DNA of 64,000 nt, taken from assembly GCA_037783545.1 (NCBI GenBank), contig JBBELK010000366.1, positions 248,001 through 312,000 on the forward strand. The letters run 5' to 3'. Origin of the DNA: Henricia sp. BOLD:AAB3569 (Eukaryota; Echinodermata; Asteroidea; Spinulosida; Echinasteridae). The notes beneath the pieces were generated by a model that saw only the letters and a program-made list of their open reading frames with translations, ran no database searches and had not been told where the DNA came from. Shown piece by piece: positions 46,420 through 58,486 of this stretch (position 1 is the first letter of the stretch; each line of letters starts with the position of its first letter). A program made the position numbers and the translations under genes.

Positions 46420-49400
46420 GATAGAGGGCGGGCCTCTTTCAAGATTCGTAGTTCGGAAAGTGCCCTCACAATTCTTGTTTTGTTATTGCTCGAGCATGTA
46501 TAGCGAGCGCAATATAGCAATAAAAAAGGAGTCAGCCTAGCATTTGAGAAATCTGGTTCTGGCCTTTTGTTTCAAGGTACCTGTGTTAGCGCCCTCATAG
46601 GTAATGGAACAGGCCCTAAGTGGCAAGTGAATGGACTCTTGCTTACTAAATGTACGAAGTGGAGGACGGGCCCCCAAACGCGCAGTTTAAGCGCATCTTT
46701 TGTTAGGCAATTTACGAAGCACGGGTTGGGCTTCCGAGTATCAAGGCCTATATCGTATTTCTATGGACCAGGACTGGTCCCTGAGTACATGTGGGCTATT
46801 TCACAGTGGGTGGTCATTTGAGTAGATTACAGTATAACCCATCCTGGATAACTTTATCAGTGCATATACATGTTATGAGTGATTTTATATGACGGGTAAT
46901 ATGAAGGACAAGCTACAGAACTATTTTTACATAATTCTACGAGTTATTCGTTTTGAATTTCTCTATTTACATGCACTTTTAACACCATTTTGGAGTCTCA
47001 TGTCAAGTTTTGCATTAGTTTAAGTGCAATCATTTGTTGATGATGCATTATTGTGGTAAATTTGGTGATCAATCATGGATATATAGTGTTCAACAATATT
47101 GTGAAACTTGGGTTGGTGAAATTCGGTCCAAAAAAAAAGTTAATTTTATGAACCTTTCAAAATAAAGAGAATTTCCCGTTAAACAAAATATGGTAATGTC
47201 CTCTCCAGGTCAAGGTATTCCACACAATGGAATAGTTTGGAGATATGTACTCACAAAGATGTTTGTATCATCACATGACACATTTGATGGAGTAAATATG
47301 ACAATTTGATCGTGGGAGAGATTTGAGTACATTTTATCAAGATCATATTCAGGGTTGTGGAAAATCCGTTAAACATTTGTCCTCTCCAGGACAGCAGTTA
47401 ATTGTAATATAACATGTCAACCATGATTGAAATATTTCGTTGTTATGTTTGTAAAATTAACAGTACCATTCCTTCTAACAGGACAGTGCATGGCATTACC
47501 ATTTCAACATTTAGTCTGGCCATTATATTGTGATATTCTGTGTTTAACAAAATGTCCTCTCCAGACAACCAATTACAAGTTATTATTTCAGTGGAAAAAA
47601 AATAAACACGTTAATCATAATGCCACGCTCTGATATTTTTTGAATTATTAGTATACATCCTGAAGTTTTTAGATCAACAAAGTTTTGTGAGTTGGACAAG
47701 TTTGAAATTTTACCCCGATTTGCCAGTGAGACTGAAAGTGTACACTTATTGTGAAATAGCCCATGTCTTAATTTCCAGTTCCTTCGAGGAGGCAGAGGAT
47801 GGGCCTCTGAATGCTATGCTGTTGTTCGTGAGCACGTCCGATTAGACTGAATGATAGATATGTGTCGCCATTAGGCAGCAAGCATAGATGCACTGTGGGT
47901 TTGGCTTGACAATACTTAAAGTTTCGTCATAACCCTAGTCAGAATCTGTATAGGCCGAGGACGGGCCTCTAAAGGGCAAGTTCAAAGTACCCATAGATTA
48001 CATGTGTACTTGCCGAGATCGGGCCTCTGAATACTAAGTGGTAATACATATTCCACATGTACTCGGTACTAGACAGAGGACGGACCGAGTAAATATTACC
48101 CACGTACTCTATATACTAGATAGAGGGCGGGCCTCCCAATGCCAAGTTTAATATGCTCATAGCTTGCATGTGTACTAGGCAGAGGAGGGCCTCTAAATGC
48201 CAAGTTGAGATGCCAAGTTCTGATGTGACGCTAATTTTGGCATGGGTACCCTTTACTAGACAGCCGACCTCTGAATTAGCGTATCCCTATTAATATGCGC
48301 TCTTATTTGGTATTGGTACATAAGGGCGTGTACATAGGCAGAGGACGGGTCTCTGAATTCAAAATTTCAATAAAAATCAATTTTATGAATGCCAAATTTT
48401 AATGTGCCCATGTTTTCTATGTGTATAGATACAGGTACTAGGCACAGGACGGGTCCCTGTATGTCAAGTGTAATATACCCATAAATGGCGTGTGTGCTAG
48501 AGGACGGGACTCGGGACACCAAGCTTAAAGTTGCATTGCCCGTGTTTCGGTGAAAGGATTAAAAATAAAAATTAATTTACACAAGCGAACGAATTTATAA
48601 AGCTTACGTGTCTCTGTAACGAAAAATATCAAAACTTAAGTTTCCGACGTCGGGAGTTGGAGATGCAGGCCTTTTTCTTGAAACGTGCTTTTCATGTTGT
48701 GCATGTGCGCGTGCGCTCGTATGTACATGGTGTGTGTGCAATGTGCACATGTGCGCGCACATGTGCATTTGCGTCATGGCCCTGTCGATTGGGTGACCTG
48801 CCAGCCATTTGGTCGTTTCTTGTTTTTGATCGACTGGCGTTGGTCCTTGACGGATTTTTTACGTTCTTGGTGCCAAGTGGGGGCTGATAACTTTTTCTAT
48901 TCGGGAAAGTTACCTATTTAACCTTTTTAAAAAAATTTTAAAAAGGGGCATTTATATTGCAGGTGCGATACACAGAGGGCGGGCCTCTGTATGAATGTAC
49001 CCTTGATTTGCATGTGTACTCGGTACCAGGCTGAGGGCGTGCCTCTGAATGCCAGGCTTATGGTACATGTGCAATGTAACCATATTTTGCGTATACACCG
49101 TATGTACTCTGTGCTAGGCAGAGGACGGGCCGCCTCTGAATACCAGGTTTATTGTACAATGTACAATGTAACTCTATTTTGCATATACACCGTATGCACT
49201 CGGTACTAGGCAGAGGACGGGCCCATGTTTATGGTGCAACGTACTTCTATTTCGTATATGTACTCTGTGCTAGGCAGAGGACGGGCCTCTGTATGCCATG
49301 TTTATGGTACAATGTACTTCTTTTTCGCAGATATGTACTCTGTGATAGGCAGAGGACGGGCCTCTGAAAGCCACGTTCATGGTACAAATGTACTTATATT

Positions 49401-49480
49401 TCGCATACAGGTGCTCTGTACTAATTGGCAGAGGACGGGCCTCTGAGAGGACGGGCCTCTGAATGCTATCATATGAACAA
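46420..49480. repeat. degenerate satellite with AGAGGACGGGCCTCT core, left block
   Basis: The core, an interrupted palindrome (AGAGG-ACGGG-CCTCT), recurs from about 46,425 with increasing regularity: near 47,960, 48,017, 48,125, 48,180, 48,340 and then 48,975, 49,115, 49,213, 49,275, 49,352, 49,430 and 49,450. Copies near 49,000-49,470 have a spacing of roughly 75-100 bp, joined by 'gccatgtttatggtacaatg' and 'ttcgcatatatgtactctgt'. Short CHVYGTMY-type peptides are by-products. A less repetitive stretch at 46,820-47,760 is AT-rich. Confidence 0.8.
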
Positions 49481-50604
49481 CTTTGCCCTGATTTTGTGCA
49501 ACAAACAACGGACCCTGTGTGTGTAGCGCATGCAGCGTGGCCTCTGACCTTGTGTACACAGCACACACATTCTTTGTGAAGCAGGTCAAATGGACTGGAC
49601 CATTTCACACAATGGAGGGGAGGAAGAGATTATAGCTACTGTAGACAGTATGCAGTAGTACACAATACAAGATTTCGGAGTTTAAAAACTGTTCAGCTAA
49701 ATGAAATTTTATTTCATAAGTACTGATGTTTTCTTCATCACATTAACAACGGTATGAATACAAGGTTTGATAAACAAACCCACTTATTCACGTAATATGT
49801 ATATTACACCCCTCCAAGGATTAATGCTTTGGTCTGACTAGCATTCACGGCAAATAAACCTCGTTTTACCGATATCCAGTAAATGTTACGAAAATAACAG
49901 AAAACCTATGGTATGAAGACATATTCATTTACTAAAAAATGTAGTTTTGAGGCGATGAATCGGTGAAAAACGAACAATCAGGAGGACAAAGCGAACAGCT
50001 TTCCAACGTGCTTCTGTTTCGGCGAGACGAATACGTGGCCTGATCTAGTTCCCCGTTCATCCTACCAATATACGCGTGATTATAAGAGGATATGTGTAGC
50101 CAGACTATAGAAACACGTTGCATATTACAATCGGGTCATGGTCTTAGATGAGAGACATTCTATGATTTGAAGCAAAAAAGCCCCTTTTTCCCCTTGTCCA
50201 ATCAAAATGATTAATATATGAGTGGGACGGGAATTTTATGTAGTTTATTCATAAGTGCGAGTTGAATCTGTGTGTCACAGAGAACGACTGTGCCGTTCAA
50301 TTCAGTGAGACAACCCACTGAAAAATGATCAGTAATCGTGTTGACCTCCATTGACTTTGCCGATTTTGAGGTTCAACACCCGTTCTTTGAGTGAAAAAAG
50401 CCCCTTTTCCCCGTGCATCATATATTTTATAAAATAATAACCAAACTAAAGGTAATACTCTGTACTTTGAAATGCATAGCGAGTTGGGGAGAAACATAGA
50501 CGTACTTTTTTTATGTACTCACAAAAGTTCGCAGTGAGGGGCTGTTTTCCGTGTCATTTTCCTGCGCTGAGCGTAGGGTCACGGAGCTCAGTGAGCAGAT
50601 GCGC
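49481..50604. other. non-satellite stretch between two array blocks
   Basis: No gene is recognised. The phrase 'aaaaaagcccctttttcccc' appears at 50,177 and 'aaaaaagccccttttccccg' at 50,396, a short direct repeat. It may be another insertion into the array, but I found no inverted ends. Confidence 0.35.
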
Positions 50605-50994
50605 GCAAGTTCATGGTACAAATGTACTTGGCAGAGGACGGGCCTCTGAATGCTATGTTTATGGTGCAATGTACTTGGCAGAGGACGGGCCTCTGAATGC
50701 TATGTTTATGGTACAAATGTACTTGGCAGAGGACGGGCCTCTGAGTGCTATGTTTATAGTGCAATGTACTTGGCAGAGGACGGGCCTCTGAATGCTATGT
50801 TTAAGGTACAAATGTACTTGGCAGAGGACGGGCCTCTGAATGCTATGTTTATGGTGCAATGTACTTGGCAGAGGACGGGCCTCTGAATGCTATGTTATGG
50901 TACAAATGTACTTGGCAGAGGACGGGCCTCTGAATGCTATGTTTATGGTGCAATGTACTTGGCAGAGGACGGGCCTCTGAATGCTATGTTTATG
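50605..50994 (+). repeat. regular satellite block, 47/48-bp alternating units
   Basis: Eight nearly identical units of 'acttggcagaggacgggcct' + 'ctgaatgctatgtttatgg' alternate between endings 'tgcaatgt' (47 bp) and 'tacaaatgt' (48 bp), making a 95-bp dimer repeated about four times. The block stops exactly at the insertion at 50,995 and resumes in phase at 53,685. Confidence 0.92.
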
Positions 50995-53684
50995 CATAGA
51001 GCAAGGAACAGAAGGAGTTACAACTAGCCAGACTTCAAATAGACATCGTGTGTTACCGCCGGTCGTAAAACTGCGAGCGCGCGACCGCAGCTAATCCGTT
51101 TAATAAACAAGCGCGCCTGCAGCGAACGATGACGTCATGCAAAATTTCCCATAATGCCCTGCGTGAAGTTGCGTCCTTGGATTCCAAAATGGCGGCGAGC
51201 GAAGCGGACAACGCATGTTTCGACTGTTTTGATTAATATGATTTTAGCGATTTAGCGAATTTTCCGATGAGGATATTGCCATTGGTGATAAAAGCAACCG
51301 GTCTGTCTGCATCAGATGGTGAAGATATTCCCCAGTAGGAGACCATACCCGACGGAGACTGGTTTTGTCCCCGATGCATCTCGGCTAAAAAAGAAAACGG
51401 TATAAAGAAAAATTTGTTCTGGATTTTTTTTGGGAGGCGTATGGTTGTTTGGAGGAAGAATTTACAAACCAAACTGGACATCACTAATTAAACAAAATAA
51501 AACATGCCACAAAAAAGGCAAGAACAAATATGAAAACTTGCCTCAAAAAGTAAATAAAAGTCGGACCTTATTTAATGTTGCTTTTTCTTTAAAAACATGA
51601 ATGTCTGTAATTGACAATTTTAAATTTCCATTTATTTTTTAGCACCCCCAAGCGCCCAGAGACCGCGTTCACCAAAGAAGATGCCCTGCAATGTGCAACC
51701 ATCCTCTTCATAGCGGCTCTTCAAGAAATGAAAAGCCATCCCATTTTCAACTGTGGAAGTCGAGCATCTCTCGGTGCCATCAGCCTCCCTTATCACGCAT
51801 CTTCTGCTGAATACTCAAAGAGGATGAATTTTTAGATTTTTGCAACTCATCAGTTTTAGCCTTGTGTGCTATTCTTACATCATGTGAAAGCAAATGTCTC
51901 AAACCAGAACGGTATGAAGAGATGTGGCGGAACTTTCATGAATACAGAATCAGTTCTCGTTCGGAATGGCTGAAACTTTTAAACGTACTGAACATCCCTA
52001 TTAAGTCGGAACAGCTTTATAACAATAGAGAAATTTACATAAAACCTTTTGTCCAACATAAAACATGTACATGTATTTAATACTTCATACAATCTGTAAA
52101 TTGCTTAATTGTTGGTATTTGTTTTTTTTTATACTAATGTAATAATTACAGCTGCATATTCCGTGGCACAAATTTGATACTCTCATGTGCATTGACGAGT
52201 CTGTGCCTTTAAGTATAATCATATGGTATAATACAGTTTGTAAATTACTTCGCTGAATAGACCAGTTGCGCGATATAGATTTGCATAAATCCTAGAGAAC
52301 GCCATTGCGCAAAGGCGGGAATCTAGAATTTATGCAAATTTATCACGCAACTGGTCTACTGTTGGTATTTGGGTTTTTATGCTAATGAAAATTTAAAGCA
52401 CATGTGGCAGGACGAAAATTTGACCTTAATTGCACATGATAGAGAAACAAATAAAGATTGGCTTGGGAAAAAAAGTCGCTTTTATTTTAATTATTTTCTG
52501 TGGACGTTTCGGTAGTGGACCGTCGTCAATGACCAATGGACTGGACTCGTCGTTGTTACGGACATTGGCACGCTTAGAGGCTCTGATAGCCACTCTGGAA
52601 ACATAAAACGCCATCATGTTGTTGTGTCTAAACTGCTCGGCTGAGGGGTTGTCGGTTGCTTAGTAGTGCTATAGGTACTCCACATCTGGGTTCTGCAGAA
52701 AACCAAAAAAACAAATGTCACATTTGTTAAGTTCTACAAAAAATGTTGCATACGTGGGGTCTCGGGTAGTGGCCGAGTATGATATTCATTCCAAGAAAGA
52801 CTTCTTGTAAAAGCTAGGGCGGGGAGAATTTTTTTTTTAAATGAAAGAAATAGAACATGAAACGGCCCCCGGGCATTTTGTCCTATACAACATGCAGAAA
52901 AATAGTACTGACTACACGACTGTTTCATGTCGAAATTTATTATTCCATTTTATTGTCATTTTGGTACAGGAAAACAGTCTAAAGCGTCAAAACAATCATA
53001 ATTTTGCACTGATAATGTTAAAAATTCAATATCAGCAATAAAAACGGGAAAACATATATTTTAGGAAGGATTTGGTCGAGGCAAGTTTCAAAAATTGACG
53101 AAAATTTTGGCATTTTCGGCGGTTTTTTTCAGCATGTGTCTCGCTGTGTCTCGATTGGAAAACACAATTTTTGGAAAGTACAAAGTCTAACGAATACATT
53201 CCACACATTTTTAGGCCTAGGAAACACACGAACGGGTGACTTTTCCATAGATTTATGAATATCATATTCATGGACTTTCCGTTGACATTATGAGAAACAA
53301 ACCAACGTAACTTTCCAACCGATCGGCCGATTCTGACGGTTCAAAGTTGTGAATGAAGTCGATTTTCTTTTCTACAAGATGGCGCAAGGACCGTACTCTT
53401 CCGGTGCATGTATGGGGTTAAATGCGCATGCGTTGTCGTTGTTTGTTCTGGCGTCTTCTCTCCAGTTATGAATGGAAAACGACGGATACCAGTGACGCGC
53501 AGCGAAACTCGGTAACACACGTAGGGTATAAAGCCAGGCTGCGGTCAGCGATGTTTGAGCGCGCAGTGGGCGATCGATAAATGGTCCGTACACTTTGCAC
53601 AGGGCGAGGGAGGTGATAATTGCTCTCAATAAATCTGATTAGCGGAGGGGCTGAGTTGTAACTCCTTCTGTTCCTTGCTCTATG
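50995..53684. mobile_element. 2,690-bp TIR element inserted in the satellite
   Basis: The left end CATAGAGCAAGGAACAGAAG continuing 'gagttacaact' has an exact inverse at the right end. GTTTATG flanks both sides (50,988-50,994 and 53,685-53,691), a 7-bp target duplication. Removing the element and one GTTTATG restores the satellite unit without a gap. The interior has 60-85-codon frames on both strands (for example 51,611-51,835 and 51,862-52,080 plus; 52,617-52,426 minus), a start-like 'aaaatggcggcgagc' at 51,187 and a PDGDWFCPRC stretch near 51,350, but no transposase I can name. P-like elements have 7-8-bp duplications and CA termini; that link is a guess. Confidence 0.85.
52260..52356. mobile_element. 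97-bp foldback MITE inside the 2,690-bp element
   Basis: The left end GACCAGTTGCGCGATATAGA and the right end 'ttatcacgcaactggtc' are inverted copies, with 'tttgcataaatcctaga' mirrored by 'tctagaatttatgcaaa'. TA flanks both ends. Confidence 0.88.
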
Positions 53685-54050
53685 GTTTATGGTACAAATG
53701 TACTTGGCAGAGGACGGGCCTCTGAGTGCTATGTTTATGGTGCAATGTACTTGGCAGAGGACGGGCCTCTGAATGCTATGTTTATGATACAAATGTACTT
53801 GGCAGAGAACGGGCCTCTGAATGCCGTGTTTGTGGTACAATGTACTTCTATTTTGCATATATGCGCGCTATACTTGGCAGAGGACGGGCCTCTGAATGCC
53901 ATGTTTGTGGTACAATGTGCTTCTATTTCGCATACTCTGTACTTGGCAGAGGACGGGCCTCTGAATGCCATGTTTGGGGTACAGTGTACTTCTATTTCGC
54001 ATATATGCACTCTGTACCTGGCAGAGGGCGGGCCTCTGTATGCCATGTTG
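53685..54050 (+). repeat. satellite block right of the insertion
   Basis: Continues the 47/48-bp dimer for two units, then changes to longer units (about 70-80 bp) with 'gccatgtttgtggtacaatg' and 'ttctatttcgcatata', as in the left block. Cores lie near 53,705, 53,755, 53,803, 53,878, 53,947 and 54,022. Confidence 0.88.
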
Positions 54051-54078
54051 ATGGGCCTTCGCTGGCACGCTGATTTTA

Positions 54079-54711
54079 ATGTGGTCCAGGGGCACCTCTT
54101 TGTGCCATTTTGTGAATCCCAAACAAAAAAACAAAACAAAAAGTGCCGTGGTTTGTGCGTTTATGAAAGGTCGAACGGCGGGCCCCGTTAGCACGTCAAC
54201 GAATTATGTGATGGTTTGTTCCATACATGCAGCCCAAGTCGGCTCTGGATGTCCACAAGCCAAGACGCCTGCAGCTGCTCAAGCGTGCATGGAGACGAGC
54301 TATGATCGCAAGGTTGTCTACGTGATGTCTGTGTTTAGAGAATACGTGGACGAGTTCGAGCCTTTGTTTGCCGAAGATGTAAAGGAAAAACATTTGAGTA
54401 CCAGTGGTATTTGAAAATGCTGGAGAGTCATCTGTGTGAGAGAGATTTTAATCAATCTTTTGATCCCATCACTACGCACGCAGCGAAGCGGAAACGAGGC
54501 ACCTCCCAGTGGGTAGTTTTCAATGGCAAACCAAGTGGCTTACCAGTCCATTTTACACCCACCCCGCCTGAAGTTCTCTCTGGTAGACTACAGGTAGATT
54601 TATAGGCGCTCGGATTCAGAGATCCAACTATTTTGTAGCCGGCACATTAAGCAATGATCCTGGTGCTTTGGGACGATATCTTAGCAGAGTCACCCAATAG
54701 GGACGAAGTTC
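54079..54711 (+). pseudogene. region preceding the Ngaro-like RT
   Basis: Short frames (54,079-54,414 and 54,411-54,605) contain VVYVMSVFREYVDEFEPLFA and HAAKRKRGTSQWVVFNGKPS. The second ends just before the RT segment and shows the protein-like character of the N-terminal part of Ngaro pol. Frames are broken by stops near 54,414 and 54,605. Confidence 0.45.
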
Positions 54712-55690
54712 ATGGTTGGCTTCATCATGGAATTAGTCTGTATGATTTTTTCCAGTCGTTTCATGGCAGATACAGGGGCAGGAATTGCTGTTTATAATTG
54801 CCCACCGAAAGGTATTTTAAATGCGCTCATTTGTCAAGATTATGTCGCCTTTTTCATAGACACAATCACCAGGCGGTGGATAGAGGGCTCTATATACGTT
54901 GTGGATAGGGTCAAGGAAGTACAGCCGCCGAAATGTGTGACTGCCTTGACAGTTGAACCCAAGAAGCCGCGTCTGCTTCTATCAATGAAGGGACCTAATC
55001 TTTGGCGCAAGGACACACCCTTCAGTGTGGTACCTTTAGGCAATGTTGTCAGACCCATAACCAAAGGCGATATTTTCTCAAGTACCGACAACAGCCAGGG
55101 ATACAAGCCAATCTTCTTGACCAAGGAGTCCAGAACCTTTTCCGGCTTCGAGTGGGTTTGGTTTAAAAAAACAGTGCATAAGTTTACTCATCCATTGGCT
55201 TTTGTCTTCCTCCATGGCTTAAGAACAGAGGTATACATACAGAAATCTGGATAGACGACCGTTTCATTGGCGAGTGCCATCCCAGCGATGGAGGGGCAAA
55301 GTATACGAAGGTTTAAAACACTTCAGTCGTGTTTGTTTTATTGCGGTGTGAACAGGACATGCATGGGGACGGTTCCTACATCAGAGCTCTAAGGGCCGTT
55401 TACGTCGTACGCTACATACAGTTAAAGCTCGGCTTGTTCAGCAACTTAAAGAAAAGTCATCGGCAGCCATCGAACAGCATGGTGCATCTCGGGTTCGGCA
55501 TCTGCTCCAAACCCTATCATTTCCGATTCCTGAGCATAAAAAGGTATCATTCGCTGAGGTACGAGAGACAATTTTGCGGGAGGATAAAATGCTCTAAAAG
55601 CAGATGCAACGTTTTGTGGGCAAAAGCCAAAGTTTTGCTCTGGTGTTTGTTTGTTTCTGAGGGAATGCTCCTCCTTCATATCTACACTTG
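54712..55690 (+). pseudogene. Ngaro-like reverse transcriptase remnant
   Basis: TALTVEPKKPRLLLSMKGPN, KGDIFSSTDNSQGYKPIFLT and RTFSGFEWVWF (to about 55,170) follow the fingers/palm pattern of Ngaro/DIRS RT. The catalytic IDD is kept in the next frame as WIDDRFIGECHPSDGG (about 55,247-55,300), and VSFAEVRETILREDKM with a QRFVGKSQSFALV segment (to about 55,650) matches the thumb. At least two frameshifts and several stops make it non-functional. Confidence 0.75.
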
Positions 55691-55779
55691 ATATGATCTC
55701 GTGCCTACGCCTCTGTCACCACAAGTGCGGGAGGAGATTCTATTTTGGAGGTTTGTCGATAGCTTCTCGCAGCTGATCC

Positions 55780-56160
55780 CTTGAAGTCAAGGCCGCCACC
55801 TTGCTATCGCATCGCACTGTCGGCAGACGCATCTGGCTATAAATAGGGCGGTACCCTAGTCTTACCAGACGGTAGTGTAAGTTTCTGAGATTACTGGTCT
55901 GCAGACATGTTGGGACACACGGGTATATGTCGCAAGGAGGCCCTTGATCTATATTTTGTGTGGCTCTCAGTCTTTGATTCGCTATGGAACTTGATGGTGG
56001 ATGTGGTTGGAGATTCCAGAAATGTGGTGGATGCTTGGACTGGCCTCCGAGCTAGGTCTAAACCGCTTTCAAAAATGTTGAAGTTTAATTTTTTGTTTTG
56101 CCCTCTCCTTGGAGGCAAATTTTACGCTCAAGTTGACCTAGGTCCCATCTGGTAGTCCCA
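55780..56160 (+). pseudogene. Ngaro-like RNase H remnant
   Basis: RIALSADASGYK and, after a stop, GGTLVLPDGSVSF and DYWSADMLGHTGICRKEALD give the TDAS...W...I..KEAL pattern of Ngaro/DIRS RNase H. VDVVGDSRNVVDAWTGLRAR carries the third acidic site. In-frame stops at 'tag' near 55,843 and 'tga' near 55,888 disable it. Confidence 0.72.
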
Positions 56161-57289
56161 CAGGTTTTCACCTTTGATTTGATGGCACTTTCGTCAAATG
56201 TCCCGGCGCGCAGGAACGGGTCCCCCACTCAAGTTCTTCCTTTCGCCTGTCAGAGGCAGGTCAAGCAGGGTTTTTTAGAATACCCGTCTTCTACGGGATA
56301 TGTCCCGAATTTTTCAAGGGCTGGGGTTTGAGCTCTGGGCCTTCCAGTGCTACTTCCCACGTATTGTCACCCCCCGAATGGATATCGCTTACGCTAAGCG
56401 TCACCATTTTCTCCTTGTGTCCGACTCAATGTTCAGAGGGTTCAAAGGATTCGGCTGGCCCAAGGCATTGAGCGTGCAAATGTTAACCAACGGAGGCACA
56501 AAAATGGCCCCGTTATGTAGACATCTGGTGGTATCTTGCAGGGCTTTTCAGCCGAAGGTGGCAGTTCTGCGCCATGGTAGGGGTTTTTCGCGCTGTTGCC
56601 CAACTGATCAGGGAAAAAATTCCCAATATGCATATTTGTTGTTTCCTCAATGTGCCAAACCAAGATGGTGGGCATCAATCGCTCAGTCGCCGTAGTCAAC
56701 TCATTATTGAAAGAGGTCTGTCATGAATGCTAGCTGGCAGTTTTTCTCGAACGATTACATCGTGGAGCAGGATCTTGCGGACATTGTGCACCTATCGATG
56801 ATGGGATATCTAAGCTCCAGCGCAGGCTGCGGCTGTTTTTAAGATCCGTTTCGGGCTTGCCCTCGGGAATTGCGATACAATGCTAAATTTCTTCTTCAAT
56901 CATGCCCTCCTCTTCTTCACGAGAGCGTTTTGGTATATATTTTTTTGAAGATGATCAGTGCGGCAACCAGGCTGACAAAACTAGGAAACGAGTTGGATAC
57001 GCAGGGATATGAAGTGCAAAAGAGCGGACTTAGTTGCAGCATTAGACCGATTTCTGCGGGAGCATCAAAGCAAATGATGCTGTACTGAAGGGGAGGATCT
57101 GGAGTCAGTGACACCACTTGACATCCTATGCTTTTCGATCGATCGTGACTCAGAAGGTCGCACGCAGATTCACGGCTTAGGGTGAAAACATTTGGGTAAG
57201 CACGGGATCTGCTCTTGTGGGTGCCCGCTTATATTAGCGGCATGCACCGTGGACTCTTATGTTGGGCAGATAAGGGCATACTTTAACTC
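56161..57289 (+). pseudogene. linker between RNase H and recombinase of the Ngaro-like element
   Basis: Broken plus-strand frames, including RIFQGLGFELWAFQCYFPRI at about 56,300-56,360 and CAKPRWWASIAQS near 56,650, parallel the linker of Ngaro polyproteins (the FDLMSLDSN and RPFWWAIVN segments). Many stops. Confidence 0.5.
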
Positions 57290-58156
57290 ATTCGGTAGGA
57301 CCGAAGTCTGGCGAGTGGGATAAAAGTTCGCAAACCCTTGCATCTCTCACCAAGTTCGTAGATACATGAATGCAATGCAGCTGGGGCAGACTGAGTCTCA
57401 CATTACTTCAAAGCAGGCAATTCCATTGTTTTCTGATAAGTTACGATGGTCGGTGAAAGAGATCACTGACCGATCCTGGAGACTTGGCAAAGGCGAAGGT
57501 CTTTTCCCCTAGCGCTACGTGGGACAACGAGACTTGGCCCTTTTCCTCTGCCTATAATGGGCCGGGGACAGAGCTGGTGACCTAGGAGGAATCAGAACCT
57601 GAAAAATAACAAGGATCGAAGGAGGCGATTTTTTATTCAGCCACACTATTGGCAAGACGGTAAGTGAGGGTGACTCATCATTGATAATGATTCCAAAGTT
57701 GCAGGACCAAGGAAAGATGGATCCAGTCGGCGCAGTTCAAAGTCTGGTTGATCTTTCGCCCCTTGGCGGCCAATCGCAGAGTCCTCGTAAACAAACCCTT
57801 CGCCTGTTAACGGACCGAATTCACGGCTGAAGATGTATTTTGCCGCAACAGACAATCCTCAAAACCAGCTTTTGAGAGCGCACAACAGCCGTGCCTGGGT
57901 AGCAACCACACTGCGACTCCTGGATGCATCGGAGGAGCAGGTGATGGACCACTGCCAATGGGCGTCGCGGAAGACGTACAAGCACTATACCCAGGTTGAG
58001 AGAGTTATGAGGCGTCAGAGCACGGTCCAGGTATTACGCGACGCCGTCTCCACAGCTGAACAAAGTCCAATGGCAGATATCGTCGGACAATTCTATAGGC
58101 GTCTGAACTCGGGCCTCGGGGCCCGCGTAGCTTTCCCGCCATCTACATGCAGCTGA
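57290..58156 (+). pseudogene. tyrosine recombinase of the Ngaro-like element
   Basis: Segments in order: SHYFKAGNSIVF / SKQAIPLFSDKLRWSVKEIT (57,400-57,460), AGDRAGDLGGIRT (57,553-57,590) with the first catalytic arginine, GGDFLFSHTIGKTVSEGDSS (57,620-57,685), then an open frame 57,833-58,156 with AHNSRAWVATTLRLL (the second catalytic arginine; H-x-x-R), DHCQWASRKTYKHY with the W and the tyrosine nucleophile. The R...H-x-x-R...W...Y set is intact but spread over several frames. This enzyme class would cut at the crossover site at 58,466-58,501. Confidence 0.78.
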
Positions 58157-58410
58157 TGTCTATAAATGCCATCACCTACTAACAAAACTACCCATTTTGT
58201 TTTTTAATCAATTTTATAGGCAGCGACAGCTTGAGAAAAGAAAAGAGAAGAAAATAAAATGAAAGAAAGGCAGCAAGACAACTAGTCCAGTTTTTCTTTC
58301 CCTTCTATCTGATACAGTCTCCCGCTTTCGTTTGAGGTTTGGGTAAGGATTGGGGTGTATTTGGGCAGGTTTGGGGGTTCTCGGCGGCCTAAGGGGGCAG
58401 GTTTTGGCGA
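58157..58410 (+). other. 3' untranslated part of the Ngaro-like element
   Basis: Purine-rich stretch at 58,233-58,272 followed by T/C- and then G-rich sequence. No gene. Confidence 0.5.
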
Positions 58411-58486
58411 AATCCATCTAACCCATATCTAAACCCTATAGATACCGGAGTCGGACGGAAACAAAGGCGGTTGTGCAAATAGGTTA
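58411..58486 (+). repeat. split direct repeat B1
   Basis: Identical over 76 bp to B2 at 58,749-58,824. It contains 'ctaaaccctatagatac', 'cggagtcggacggaaacaaa' and ends in the left arm of the junction palindrome plus AGGTTA. Confidence 0.93.

Noticed and set aside
51240..51400. PHD-finger exon suggested by PDGDWFCPRC in the 2,690-bp element
   Set aside because: Only the last few residues of such a finger are visible, a stop codon lies just upstream in the same frame and the remaining zinc ligands are absent.
53466..54194. Overlapping 78-169-codon frames on both strands around 53.5-54.2 kb
   Set aside because: They read through satellite units; repeated YLAEDGPLNAMF or IQRPVLCQV peptides are by-products of the array.
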